Positions 7,637-15,615 of a stretch of DNA of 33,417 bases are shown one piece after another; position 1 is the first letter of the stretch, and every line of letters starts with the position of its first letter. A program made the position numbers and the translations under genes. Where the stretch lies: positions 1-33,417 of the forward strand of contig CAYIRB010000003.1 in the NCBI GenBank assembly GCA_964365765.1. Reading direction: 5' to 3'. The notes under the pieces are model-generated. The model ran no database searches, was not told the DNA's origin, and saw only the letters and a list, made by a program, of their open reading frames with translations. The DNA comes from CALRGE01 sp964365765 (GTDB lineage: Bacteria > Patescibacteriota > Gracilibacteria > UBA1369 > 2-02-FULL-48-14).

Positions 7637-8374
7637 ATGCAAATCGAAAGTTTGATGCAATTGGGGTTCACCGAAAAAGAAGCAATGGTTTACGTCATGT
7701 TGCTCAGAATGGGGCCATTGCCCGCGAGTACAATCGCAAAACGTTTGGATATTAAAAGAGTTACGGCCTATTCGGTTTTGAATTCATTGTGCGAGAGGGG
7801 AGTCGTAAGTTTTGAGGAAATGAAACAAGGAAGAAGATTTATTCCACACGATCCCGAATCCATTCTTTATAATTTGGAAAAACAAGAGTCGGAAGTCAGA
7901 TTCAGAATGCAAGTTGCTAAAACTTGCGTTGAAAAATTACAGGAAGTGGGTTTGCTCCGCAGTGTGGTGAGACAAAAAGTCATTTATCATAAAGGCGGCG
8001 CCTCGATATTAAAATTTCTAAGTGAAAAATTTGAGGGCACATCGCCTTTGCATATCCTGTTTTTGGACTACGGCACCGAGTCGGAATCTTCCAAACTGCT
8101 TAATTCATATTTGCAAAGACGCTGCGGATTCACCGACGAAGTTTCATTATGCGTGCCGGCGCATAAATTAAAAAGCGCGCGACAACTTTATGCTTCTTTT
8201 AAGGTATGCGGCGCGCGCGACGAAAATATTTTCGCCGAAGGCGAATTAATGATTTATAAAGACAAGATTATTTATATTTTTTGCCATCAACATGAGGTTG
8301 AACTTATGTGCATTGAAGACCCTTTCTACACAACATTCGTAAAGAGGGTTTTTTTAGACAGATACTTTAATTGA
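7637..8374 (+). CDS. TrmB-family transcriptional regulator
   Basis: A 245-aa protein. Its first 75 residues form the TrmB winged helix: MQLGFTEKEAMVYVMLLRMG, then PASTIAKRLDIKRVTAYSVL and a LCERGVV recognition and wing segment. A short coiled linker (ILYNLEKQESEVRFRM) follows and then an alpha/beta effector domain of about 140 residues, as in TrmB proteins that sense sugars or other small ligands. The ligand cannot be told from the sequence. It is divergent from the OmpR-type gene, with tandem dyads in the shared spacer, so autoregulation is plausible. It ends in TGA one base before the stop of the convergent Cys-rich gene. Confidence 0.88.
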   Translation: MQIESLMQLGFTEKEAMVYVMLLRMGPLPASTIAKRLDIKRVTAYSVLNSLCERGVVSFEEMKQGRRFIPHDPESILYNLEKQESEVRFRMQVAKTCVEKLQEVGLLRSVVRQKVIYHKGGASILKFLSEKFEGTSPLHILFLDYGTESESSKLLNSYLQRRCGFTDEVSLCVPAHKLKSARQLYASFKVCGARDENIFAEGELMIYKDKIIYIFCHQHEVELMCIEDPFYTTFVKRVFLDRYFN

Positions 8375-8375
8375 T

Positions 8376-8636
8376 TTATTTCTTTTTCTTGGAAGCTTTT
8401 TTTGGCATTTCACATGCACCGCCCGAGTCGCAACACGCGTCTTTGTTGCAGTTCTCGCAAGAGCCTATCATAAGCTTTAAACCGGCGACCACCAATATGC
8501 TCGGCCATAAATAGCTCCATGTGCTGTCGGGAATGACATCAAATTTTTGTAGCAGAACGACCGCGCCCAAAATGAAGGCGACCAAGCCTGTCCACATGCA
8601 GTGGTCTTTTGAATGCGTTGAACAACATGACATCAT
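8376..8636 (-). CDS. Small cysteine-rich two-helix membrane protein
   Basis: An 86-aa protein, MMSCCSTHSKDHCMW at the start, then two membrane helices (about 16-33 and 41-58) joined by a KFDVIPDSTW turn, then a Cys-rich tail (GSCENCNKDACCDSGGAC) and a Lys-rich end. The two-helix part resembles the LiaF/DUF5668 transmembrane module (LxxxGxxLLLxxxxxxP..W..WPxxLIxxGxxxL). Eleven of the 86 residues are Cys or His, spread over both ends, which suggests metal binding or disulfides. Function unknown. It has its own extended -10 promoter and faces the TrmB gene with a one-base gap. Confidence 0.8.
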   Translation of the reverse strand: MMSCCSTHSKDHCMWTGLVAFILGAVVLLQKFDVIPDSTWSYLWPSILVVAGLKLMIGSCENCNKDACCDSGGACEMPKKASKKKK

Positions 8637-8663
8637 ATTTTTTGGGTTAATTACTTTCTCATT

Positions 8664-8672
8664 ATTCTATCA
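8664..8672 (-). promoter_or_regulatory. Extended -10 of the Cys-rich membrane protein gene
   Basis: TGATAGAAT on the minus strand (TG, one base, TAGAAT). The start site would lie about 20 bases before the ATG at 8636. The -35 is weak. Confidence 0.5.
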
Positions 8673-8712
8673 TTTAAAGTTTTCGCAAACATATAGCCTT
8701 GTCAGGGAATTG

Positions 8713-8721
8713 TGATATACT
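8713..8721 (+). promoter_or_regulatory. Extended -10 of the DUF3467-dtd operon
   Basis: TGATATACT (TG, one base, TATACT). The start site near 8728 gives a leader of about 25 bases before the ATG at 8753. Confidence 0.5.
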
Positions 8722-8752
8722 CGAATTCGATTACTTTTTAATTCTATCCTTT

Positions 8753-9055
8753 ATGGCGGACGCAAAGCAAAATGCGGCTCAACAGCAGTTGCAAGTAAAA
8801 GTGCCGGATGACTTGCAAGCCGGAGTTTATTCCAACGCGGTTTCAGTAAATGTTAATTCCAACGAGGTCGTTGTTGACTTCGGATATTTGGTGCCGAACA
8901 GGCCTTCTCCTCTCATAGAGGTTGTCAGTCGAGTAAACATGAATCAAAGGACTGCCGAATCCTTCTTGAAGGTTTTGGGCGGCGCTCTTGAAGATTACAA
9001 GAAAAAAGCGTCGGCTCAAGCTAAAGACGGTATTAATTTACCCGAGAACGCATAA
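8753..9055 (+). CDS. DUF3467 family protein
   Basis: A 100-aa acidic protein. The ATG at 8753 is chosen because upstream codons in this frame lie across the extended -10 promoter. The core VPDDLQAGVYSNAVSVNVNS, a VVVDFGYL strand, and VSRVNMNQRTAESFLKVLGG match DUF3467, a small conserved family in bacteria and archaea without an established function. The tail EDYKKKASAQAKDG is probably helical. The stop codon shares one base with the ATG of dtd (TAATG), so the two are translationally coupled. Confidence 0.88.
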   Translation: MADAKQNAAQQQLQVKVPDDLQAGVYSNAVSVNVNSNEVVVDFGYLVPNRPSPLIEVVSRVNMNQRTAESFLKVLGGALEDYKKKASAQAKDGINLPENA

Positions 9056-9507
9056 TGCGGGCAGTAGTTCAAAGAGTCTTGGAAGCCGCTGTATGCGTAA
9101 AGGATGATTCGGTCGGACATATCGGGCCGGGGATTTTGCTGTATTTGGGAGTAGCGAAAGGCGACAGCAACGATGACATGATTTGGGTGGCGGAAAAAAT
9201 AATAAAGATGAGAATTTTTCCGGATCAGCTGGAAAAAATGCAGTTTCCCATAACTGATGTGGCGGGCTCGGTCTTGGTGGTTTCCCAGTTCACGCTTTGT
9301 GCGGATATGTCGCAAGGGAATCGGCCCGGATTTTCAGCGGCCGCCGATTCATCGGTCGCCGAAGATATGTATAATTCTTTTGTTGAGTACTTACAAAGTA
9401 AGGGTGTCAATGTGCAGACGGGAGTCTTCGCGGCTCATATGTCGGTTTCTTCCGTCAATGACGGTCCTGTTACGATAATTCTTGATTCAAAAGTGAAAGT
9501 CGGCTAA
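9055..9507 (+). CDS. dtd: D-aminoacyl-tRNA deacylase
   Basis: Cleaves D-amino acids, and often glycine, from mischarged tRNAs. At 150 aa it has the family's usual length. The two signature motifs are present: SQFTLCADMSQGNRPGF (from residue 77; family SQFTLxAD..KGxRPxF) and NDGPVT (135-140) with the Gly-cisPro pair that excludes L-amino acids. It is coupled to DUF3467 by TAATG and followed 23 bases later by glycyl-tRNA synthetase. That neighbour is apt, because DTD also removes glycine from wrongly charged tRNA-Ala, so this small block may be a glycine/D-residue proofreading unit. Confidence 0.96.
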   Translation: MRAVVQRVLEAAVCVKDDSVGHIGPGILLYLGVAKGDSNDDMIWVAEKIIKMRIFPDQLEKMQFPITDVAGSVLVVSQFTLCADMSQGNRPGFSAAADSSVAEDMYNSFVEYLQSKGVNVQTGVFAAHMSVSSVNDGPVTIILDSKVKVG

Positions 9508-9530
9508 ATTTTACTAGCTAACATACGGAT

Positions 9531-10895
9531 ATGACATTAATTGAAGACGTGGTCTCACTTTGCAAGCGCAGGGGTTTTATTTTTCCCGGAAGTGAAATTT
9601 ACGGCGGTTTGGCGAATACATGGGACTACGGGCCATATGGAGTCCAGCTCAAGAAAAACATAGTCGATTACTGGTGGAAAACTTTTGTGAATGACAGGGA
9701 TGATGTTGTAGGTCTGGACTCGGCTATTTTAATGAATCCGAAAGTATGGGAAGCGTCGGGACATATTTCCAATTTCAGCGACCCATTGATGGATTGTAAA
9801 AATTGCAATGAAAGAATTCGCGCCGATAAGCTGATTGAAGAAAAAACAGGGGAAAATGTAATCGGTAAATCCAATGATGAGATATTGAATATCATTCTCG
9901 ATAATAAAATTGCTTGTCCGAAATGCGGTAACATATCGTGGACGGAGCCGCGTGCGTTTAATTTGATGTTCAAAACCTATCAGGGAGTGATTGAAGATAA
10001 AGCGACGCAAATTTATTTGAGACCCGAGACGGCGCAGGGAATGTTTGTTAATTTTAAAAACGTGCTGGATTCCAGCAGGGTCCGAGTTCCTTTTGGAATC
10101 GCCCAGTACGGCAAGTCTTTCAGAAATGAAATTACTCCTGGCAATTTTATTTTCAGAACCCGCGAATTCGAGCAAATGGAATTGGAGTTTTTCATCAAAC
10201 CCGGCGAGGAGAAAAAATGGTTCGATTATTGGCTTGAACATTCAATGGGGTGGTACTTGTCCTTGGGTATAAATAAGAAGAAATTGCGGGTCAGAATGCA
10301 TGAACAGGCGGAGCTTGCTCATTATTCCACTATGACGGCCGATATAGAGTACGAATTTCCTTTCGGTTGGGGGGAACTGCAAGGCATTTCTCACAGGGGT
10401 TCTTACGATTTGGATCAACACATCAAGTTGTCTGGCCAAAAATTGCAATACAGAGATCCGATAAGTAACGAAGTGTATGTGCCACATGTAATTGAGCCGG
10501 CATGGGGTTTAACCAGAACGCTTATGACCGTAATGCTGGATGCGTTTGAGGTAGAAAAAATGGAAAACGGCGAAGATCGAACGGTCATGCATTTCGATTC
10601 CAAGATAGCTCCGGTCCAGGTGGCGGTTTTTCCTCTGCAGAAAGATTTAAACAGTGAAGCTGAGAAGCTCTATTTGTCTTTAAAAAAGAACTTCAGGGCG
10701 GAATTTGACGAAAGCGGCGCTATAGGTAAGCGTTACAGGCGCCAAGATGAGATTGGAACCCCTTTTTGCGTCACCTTTGATTTTGAGTCGCGCGAGGATA
10801 AGTCCGTAACGGTCAGAAATCGAGATTCGATGAAGCAGGAAAGAGTAAAAATTAAAGACTTGGTGCCATGGCTCTCTAGGGCTTTGGAGGCTTGA
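9531..10895 (+). CDS. glyS: Glycyl-tRNA synthetase, homodimeric type
   Basis: Class II synthetase that charges tRNA-Gly, 454 aa, of the dimeric (archaeal/Firmicute-like glyQS) type and not the alpha2-beta2 type. It starts with LCKRRGFIFPGSEIYGG and NTWDYGPYGVQLKKNI. Motif 2 is near residues 195-222 (FRNEITPGNFIFRTREFEQM) and motif 3 near 325-340 (EPAWGLTRTLM). An inserted region has two CxxC pairs (CKNC, CPKC), probably a zinc site. The C-terminal 110 residues are the anticodon-binding fold (PVQVAVFPLQK; DESGAIGKRYRRQDEIGTPF). TAACAT lies six bases before the ATG, so it may also be transcribed alone. Its TGA stop lies inside the -35 of the next gene. Confidence 0.97.
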   Translation: MTLIEDVVSLCKRRGFIFPGSEIYGGLANTWDYGPYGVQLKKNIVDYWWKTFVNDRDDVVGLDSAILMNPKVWEASGHISNFSDPLMDCKNCNERIRADKLIEEKTGENVIGKSNDEILNIILDNKIACPKCGNISWTEPRAFNLMFKTYQGVIEDKATQIYLRPETAQGMFVNFKNVLDSSRVRVPFGIAQYGKSFRNEITPGNFIFRTREFEQMELEFFIKPGEEKKWFDYWLEHSMGWYLSLGINKKKLRVRMHEQAELAHYSTMTADIEYEFPFGWGELQGISHRGSYDLDQHIKLSGQKLQYRDPISNEVYVPHVIEPAWGLTRTLMTVMLDAFEVEKMENGEDRTVMHFDSKIAPVQVAVFPLQKDLNSEAEKLYLSLKKNFRAEFDESGAIGKRYRRQDEIGTPFCVTFDFESREDKSVTVRNRDSMKQERVKIKDLVPWLSRALEA

Positions 10896-10920
10896 TAATT
10901 TCCCTGTTTTTTGCTATAAT
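10892..10920 (+). promoter_or_regulatory. Strong sigma-70-like promoter of the VirD4-like gene
   Basis: TTGATA (10892-10897), 17-base spacer ending TGC, TATAAT (10915-10920): a near-consensus promoter with an extended -10. It overlaps the glyS stop codon. Confidence 0.8.
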
Positions 10921-10943
10921 TAACAGATAATTCAAATCTGTTA
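10921..10943. repeat. Perfect 8-bp inverted repeat at the transcription start, candidate operator
   Basis: TAACAGAT (10921-10928), seven-base spacer, ATCTGTTA (10936-10943), directly after the -10 and four bases before ATG 10947. The expected start site (about 10926-10928) is inside the left arm, so the complete hairpin would not be transcribed, which favours a DNA-binding site. Confidence 0.6.
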
Positions 10944-10946
10944 CGT

Positions 10947-13640
10947 ATGGCTAAGGCATTAAATTACTTGTTTGCGGCAAAAGATTGGTTTCTGAACCTT
11001 CTAAACGGACAGATGTTTTCTTATATTATCGCTCATTGGAAATGGATTCCGGTGCTGTTGTTGGGCTTATATATCGGGATTAAACTTTTGTTTTGGATTC
11101 TCAGATTTTTCTATGAGATTAATTCCGCGAAAAAAAGGGTGTACATGCAAATAACCATGCCTAGGGAGGAGTCGCAAAAAGACAAAGAACAGGCTACGGA
11201 AAAGGATTTTAGGGAAAAAATCGCAATTATGGCCCAGCTGTACAGAGGTCTGCATGAGATTATGGAACTTAATCTTTGGAATTTGATTATGGTGTGGATA
11301 TTCCAAAAAGACGTCATTTCCTTTGAAATTCATGCGAAATACAAAGAAATAACTTTTTTCTGTTCAATCGATCCCTATTACGCAGAGCTTTTGGAGAAAC
11401 AGGTTACTTCATTTTATACAAACGCTTCCATCGAGTATCTGGCGCCACCGAAAATTCAGGATGCCAAAATCAAAACTTTTTTGAAGTCGTATTACTTGTA
11501 TCTGAAAAAGGAGAGCGCGTATCCGATTAAAACATTCAAAATAATTGAAAATGATCCCTTGAACGATTTTACGAACGTGTTGTCGAAACTGGAAGAAAAT
11601 GAGAAAGTGGCGATTCAGATTATGTTGAGACCGGTCAATGATAAATGGCGAAAGCACGCGAGGGATGTGGGCACCGCCTTGTTTAAAGGTAAAAAACCCC
11701 ATAAATTTTGGAATATTCCCGGCATGGGTATATTGGGCTGGTTTTTCTCCGCCATAGTTCACGGGGCGGATGAAGCTAACAAGAATTACGCGCCGGGAGC
11801 CCAACACGGCGACTCTTACGTGCGTATGCTTCAGGCGGACGAAGATTTGGCGAAGCGAATCGGTGAAAAGGCTGAGGACGTGGGTTTTGAGACTGTAATA
11901 AGAGTCATGGCATCTTCGGACAAAGGTGAGGATAGGTGCGATACCATTTTGAGCGGTATATTCGTGGCTTTCAATTCCACAAAAGCGGCCGATTCGAACT
12001 GGTTTCAATCAAGGCGTTTACTGATTATCGACTCTATCAATTCCCCGATAATGAGCTTCAGTTACGAGCAAAGATTGTTCAATTTCGGTGAGAAAAAGTC
12101 GATTTTGGTACCGGAGGAGTTGGCCTCGCTTTTTCATTTGCCGACGACTCGATACAATTACACTCCGGTTATCAAGTGGCTGCAGTACAAAGTATTGCCG
12201 CCGCCCATCGATATGTCTCCGACGGGTATCGTATTGGGTTACAACATGTATCGTGGGCAAAAGAAAGAAGTGCGTTTCGAAAGGCGCGACAGAAGTCGGC
12301 ATCATTACATAATCGGGCAAACGGGTACCGGGAAATCCGCGTTTTTAAGTTATATGGCGCGGCAGGATATCGCCAACGGCGAGGGTGTTTGCGTCGTTGA
12401 TCCGCACGGCGACTTGATTGAGGACATTTTGCAATATATTCCGAAAGAAAGGGCGAAGGACGTGATTATATTCGATCCGTCGGATTCGGAAAGGCCTATG
12501 GGTCTGAATCTGCTTGAGGCGGGATCGCAGGAGCAGCAAGACATGGTCTCCAGCCAGGCAACCGAAATTTTCATTAAAATATTCGGCGATGAAATATTCG
12601 GCCCCCGTATTCAGCATTATTTCAGAAACGCTTGTTTGACTCTTATGTCGGATAAAGACGAGGGCGCCACTTTGATTGACGTGCCGCGTATTTTCGTGGA
12701 CGAGGAATTTATGAAATATAAAGTAGCGAAAGTGACGAATCCGGTGGTGAGATCGTTCTGGGAGCATGAATACGCGCAAACCGGCGAGAGAGAGAGACAA
12801 GAAATGATCCCGTATTTCTCAGCTAAATTCGGGCCTTTCATTACGAATTCGATTATGAGAAACACCATCGGCCAGACAAAATCGGCCTTCAACTTCAGGG
12901 AGGTTATGGATGATGGGAAAATTCTGCTTATCAATCTTTCAAAAGGTAAATTGGGAACGCTTAACACCCAGCTCTTAGGCTTGGTCACAATTTCCTTGAT
13001 GCAAATGGCCGCCATGAGCCGTGTGGATATTCCGGAGGAAAAACGCCGCGACTTTTTTCTGTATGTGGATGAGTTCCAGAATTTCGCGACCGATACTTTC
13101 TGTTCGATTTTGTCGGAAGCGCGAAAGTACAGATTGAATTTGATAGTCGCGCATCAGTACATCAATCAGCTTGTTGTTTCAAAATTCGGGCAAACCAGCA
13201 CGCAAATACGCGACGCGATTTTCGGTAACGTCGGCACCTTACAGTCATTCAAGGTCGGCGCGGAGGATGCCGAATATTTGGCCAAGGAATACAGTCCGGT
13301 GCTTACGGAACAGGATGTCATCGGTATCGCGAATTACAAGGCTTATTTGAAATTGAATGTGCATCAATCCACTTCCCGACCTTTTTCCATAGAAACAATT
13401 TGGGATGAAACCGGCAAAAACCCCAAGGTGCGCGATATCATTAAACAGTATTCGAGAATGAAGTACGGAAGAAAAAGGCTATTTGTGGATCAGGAAATTT
13501 CAGCTAGAATCGGTATAGACATGGAGACTCTCTCAAAGGACACCGATCCGAGTTACACGGTAGAAAACACCGCGTCGGCAAAGGACGATCATACACCTTT
13601 GACTCCTCCGCCAATTCAAAACAATGATGCAAAACCGTGA
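10947..13640 (+). CDS. VirD4/TraG-like membrane ATPase (type IV secretion coupling-protein family)
   Basis: An 897-aa P-loop ATPase. A membrane segment lies near residues 25-52, preceded by a short amphipathic N-terminus. Residues 60-430 form an alpha/beta region without clear motifs, as in conserved CPR proteins of this type. Walker A is GQTGTGKS near residue 457, followed by VVDPHGDLIEDIL; Walker B is FFLYVDEFQNF near 702-712. A conserved ARKYRLNLIVAHQYINQL block and a GNVGTLQSFKVGAEDAE sensor-like stretch follow, as in TraG/VirD4/HerA ATPases. These proteins move DNA or protein through membranes; no relaxase or other secretion genes are in the window, so the cargo is unknown. The last 17 bases overlap the LCP gene. 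Transcription starts at the strong promoter 10892-10920. Confidence 0.9.
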   Translation: MAKALNYLFAAKDWFLNLLNGQMFSYIIAHWKWIPVLLLGLYIGIKLLFWILRFFYEINSAKKRVYMQITMPREESQKDKEQATEKDFREKIAIMAQLYRGLHEIMELNLWNLIMVWIFQKDVISFEIHAKYKEITFFCSIDPYYAELLEKQVTSFYTNASIEYLAPPKIQDAKIKTFLKSYYLYLKKESAYPIKTFKIIENDPLNDFTNVLSKLEENEKVAIQIMLRPVNDKWRKHARDVGTALFKGKKPHKFWNIPGMGILGWFFSAIVHGADEANKNYAPGAQHGDSYVRMLQADEDLAKRIGEKAEDVGFETVIRVMASSDKGEDRCDTILSGIFVAFNSTKAADSNWFQSRRLLIIDSINSPIMSFSYEQRLFNFGEKKSILVPEELASLFHLPTTRYNYTPVIKWLQYKVLPPPIDMSPTGIVLGYNMYRGQKKEVRFERRDRSRHHYIIGQTGTGKSAFLSYMARQDIANGEGVCVVDPHGDLIEDILQYIPKERAKDVIIFDPSDSERPMGLNLLEAGSQEQQDMVSSQATEIFIKIFGDEIFGPRIQHYFRNACLTLMSDKDEGATLIDVPRIFVDEEFMKYKVAKVTNPVVRSFWEHEYAQTGERERQEMIPYFSAKFGPFITNSIMRNTIGQTKSAFNFREVMDDGKILLINLSKGKLGTLNTQLLGLVTISLMQMAAMSRVDIPEEKRRDFFLYVDEFQNFATDTFCSILSEARKYRLNLIVAHQYINQLVVSKFGQTSTQIRDAIFGNVGTLQSFKVGAEDAEYLAKEYSPVLTEQDVIGIANYKAYLKLNVHQSTSRPFSIETIWDETGKNPKVRDIIKQYSRMKYGRKRLFVDQEISARIGIDMETLSKDTDPSYTVENTASAKDDHTPLTPPPIQNNDAKP

Positions 13641-14685
13641 TAACTATAATTTGGACATTGGCCCCGAACAGGAGGGCCATTCAAAAATAGTTTTTACCGA
13701 AACAAAGCATCTCAAAGCTTTTTCCACTGTGGTATTTGTCAGTCTTGCTTTTGTATTCGTCTCATTGATTTATATTTTTGTCAGCACGAACAGTAAACTC
13801 GCGGAACGTGACGGTTATATAACTTCCTTAATCGATGAAGTGGGGAAACTTAAACAAGACAGATTCTACTTAAGCGAAAAAAAAGCCTTAGTTAAAAAGC
13901 CCGAGATCGCTTTAGACAAGGCCGTGGTTTTGGCTTCGGGAGAGGAAACTTTTGATGTTTTGATTTTGGGCACGAACGGTAATTTGACCGATACGATAAT
14001 GATTGCGAGCGTTAATGACGCACTTAAGAAAGTCACTCTCTTTTCCATTCCGCGCGATCTTTACGCGAACGGAAGGCGCATAAATGAATACCTTTACTAT
14101 TACGGCGCCGAACAACTGGAGAGAATGATCGCTTCCATTACCGGACTCACAATAGATAAGTATGTGAAAATCGATTTGGAGGGATTCGTGAACGCGATAG
14201 ATATTTTGGGCGGTTTGGATATCTACGTTGATGAGGCGATTTACGATTCCTACTATCCAAACTCAAAAGGCGGCTACACGCCCTACTCCATTAAAGTCGG
14301 GACATATCATATGAGCGGTGATGATGCTTTGAAATTCGCGAGAAGCAGGAAATCCACTTCCGACTTTGACAGAGCCGAACGGCAGCAAAAAATCATACAG
14401 GGTGTAAGGACCAAACTTCTGCAATTGTATGGCGTTACCGACATAAAGAATATGGCGCAAATGATTCAGTCCGTGATCTCCAATACCGATACGGACATCA
14501 GCATTTTGGACGCGATTTCCCACTATTACGACTACAAAGATTATGAATTGAGCACCGGCTTCGTCCTTTCCACGCAGAATTATTTATACTCGATTATCAA
14601 CGAAAGCGGGGCGTATATTTTGCTTCCCAAATCCGGGGATTTCGAAGAAATTAAAAAAGCACTTTCTAGCCTTGTCACCCATTAA
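13624..14685 (+). CDS. LytR-CpsA-Psr (LCP) family cell-wall protein
   Basis: A 353-aa membrane-anchored protein. After about 30 polar residues there is a membrane helix (about 34-55), then a short coiled segment and the LCP catalytic domain. Conserved features are DVLILGTNGNLTDTIMIASV (Asp of the first motif), VTLFSIPRDLYANG with the SIPRD phosphate-binding Arg, and SGDDALKFARSRK..SDFDRAERQQK with the Arg/Asp residues. LCP enzymes transfer undecaprenyl-linked glycopolymers to peptidoglycan. The gene overlaps the VirD4-like gene by 17 bases, so the two are co-translated; a link between surface polymer attachment and a transfer ATPase is unexplained. ATG 13624 is followed by a second ATG at 13627. 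Confidence 0.92.
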   Translation: MMQNRDNYNLDIGPEQEGHSKIVFTETKHLKAFSTVVFVSLAFVFVSLIYIFVSTNSKLAERDGYITSLIDEVGKLKQDRFYLSEKKALVKKPEIALDKAVVLASGEETFDVLILGTNGNLTDTIMIASVNDALKKVTLFSIPRDLYANGRRINEYLYYYGAEQLERMIASITGLTIDKYVKIDLEGFVNAIDILGGLDIYVDEAIYDSYYPNSKGGYTPYSIKVGTYHMSGDDALKFARSRKSTSDFDRAERQQKIIQGVRTKLLQLYGVTDIKNMAQMIQSVISNTDTDISILDAISHYYDYKDYELSTGFVLSTQNYLYSIINESGAYILLPKSGDFEEIKKALSSLVTH

Positions 14686-14700
14686 TCGGATTGCTAATAT
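14672..14700 (+). promoter_or_regulatory. Promoter of the dnaQ-like gene, leaderless type
   Basis: TTGTCA (14672-14677), 17-base spacer ending TGC, TAATAT (14695-14700), six bases, ATG 14707. It overlaps the end of the LCP gene. Confidence 0.7.
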
Positions 14701-14706
14701 GCATTC

Positions 14707-15315
14707 ATGATTTCCCAAACCTCTTTTGTAGTCGTTGATACGGAAACGACCGGTCTTGTGCCAACGCTGGATAAAATAATCGAAGTTGCGGCCGTCAAAG
14801 TGGTCGATGGGAAAATACGCGACGAGTTTTTCACTCTGGTCAATCCCGGTATTTTTGTCCCGTCGGAAACCACAAATATTACTGGAATCACCAGCGATAT
14901 GTTAAACGGCGCGCCCGATTTTACTCCCGTGGCTAGGAAATTTCTGGACTTTTTGGGCGACAATTCCGTCTTTGTGGCGCATAATGTGGCCTTTGATCGG
15001 GATTTTTTGAATTTCGCGCTTTCAAATGTGGGTTGCGAACGGATAAAAAGCCCTTACATTTGTACAATAGAATTCGCGAAATACCTCCATCCCAATCTGT
15101 CAAGATACAGCCTTGGTGTTTTGGCGGAAGTGTTCGGCATCGACTTGCCGCAAGCCCACCGCGCGATTCATGACGCCCGCGCGACGGCTCACTTGCTCAT
15201 TAAATTTTTAAAATCCGTTCAAGACGGTGGAGCGAAGCATTTGAAAGATATTCCGGTCATCGTCAATTTGCCGAAAATCCCGGAGATGCGAGAGAATCAG
15301 ATATCTCTTTTTTAA
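14707..15315 (+). CDS. DnaQ-like DEDDh 3'-5' exonuclease
   Basis: A 202-aa exonuclease of the DNA polymerase III epsilon family. All motifs are visible: FVVVDTETTGL (Exo I Asp and Glu), VAHNVAFDRDFL (Exo II Asp) and AHRAIHDARATAHL (Exo III His and Asp). A C-terminal NQISLF might bind the clamp (QxSLF type), which would fit a proofreading subunit, but single-domain DEDDh proteins also act in repair and RNA decay. It has its own leaderless promoter. Its TAA shares bases with the stop of the convergent rhodanese gene. Confidence 0.92.
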   Translation: MISQTSFVVVDTETTGLVPTLDKIIEVAAVKVVDGKIRDEFFTLVNPGIFVPSETTNITGITSDMLNGAPDFTPVARKFLDFLGDNSVFVAHNVAFDRDFLNFALSNVGCERIKSPYICTIEFAKYLHPNLSRYSLGVLAEVFGIDLPQAHRAIHDARATAHLLIKFLKSVQDGGAKHLKDIPVIVNLPKIPEMRENQISLF

Positions 15316-15614
15316 GTCATTCCCATGGCCTTCATGCCGCCTCGAATGTGGTAGACTTTTTCGTAGCCGGCGCTGGTCAAATACTCCGCCGCGTCCCTGC
15401 TCCGAATCCCATGCAAGCAGTAACAAACAATTTTCTTGTCGCGCGGAATTTTTTCAAGTGAAGAGGGGAGTGATTGAACATGAATATTTATGGCGTCGGT
15501 AAGGTGCCCTCGGGCGTATTCCATCGGAGTCCTCACATCCAAAAGAAAAACATCGTTCCGGTTCTCCCTGATGAAATTTTGCGCTTCCGATGCTGTAATT
15601 TCGTGGATTGGCAT
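15312..15614 (-). CDS. Rhodanese-like sulfurtransferase domain protein
   Basis: A 100-aa single-domain rhodanese. The start is taken as ATG 15614 (MPIHEITASEAQNFI); a TTG three codons upstream would overlap the previous gene's stop. Conserved parts are FLLDVRTPMEYARGHLTDAINI (CH2A) and the active-site loop YCLHGIRSRDAA with the nucleophilic Cys. It may carry persulfide sulfur or detoxify; the partner is unknown. It follows the 15616-15978 gene by one base, so both belong to one minus-strand operon. Confidence 0.93.
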   Translation of the reverse strand: MPIHEITASEAQNFIRENRNDVFLLDVRTPMEYARGHLTDAINIHVQSLPSSLEKIPRDKKIVCYCLHGIRSRDAAEYLTSAGYEKVYHIRGGMKAMGMT

Positions 15615-15615
15615 A

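Noticed and set aside
10921..10943. glyS terminator hairpin
   Set aside because: The stem TAACAGAT/ATCTGTTA is AT-rich, has no T-tract and lies after the next gene's -10.
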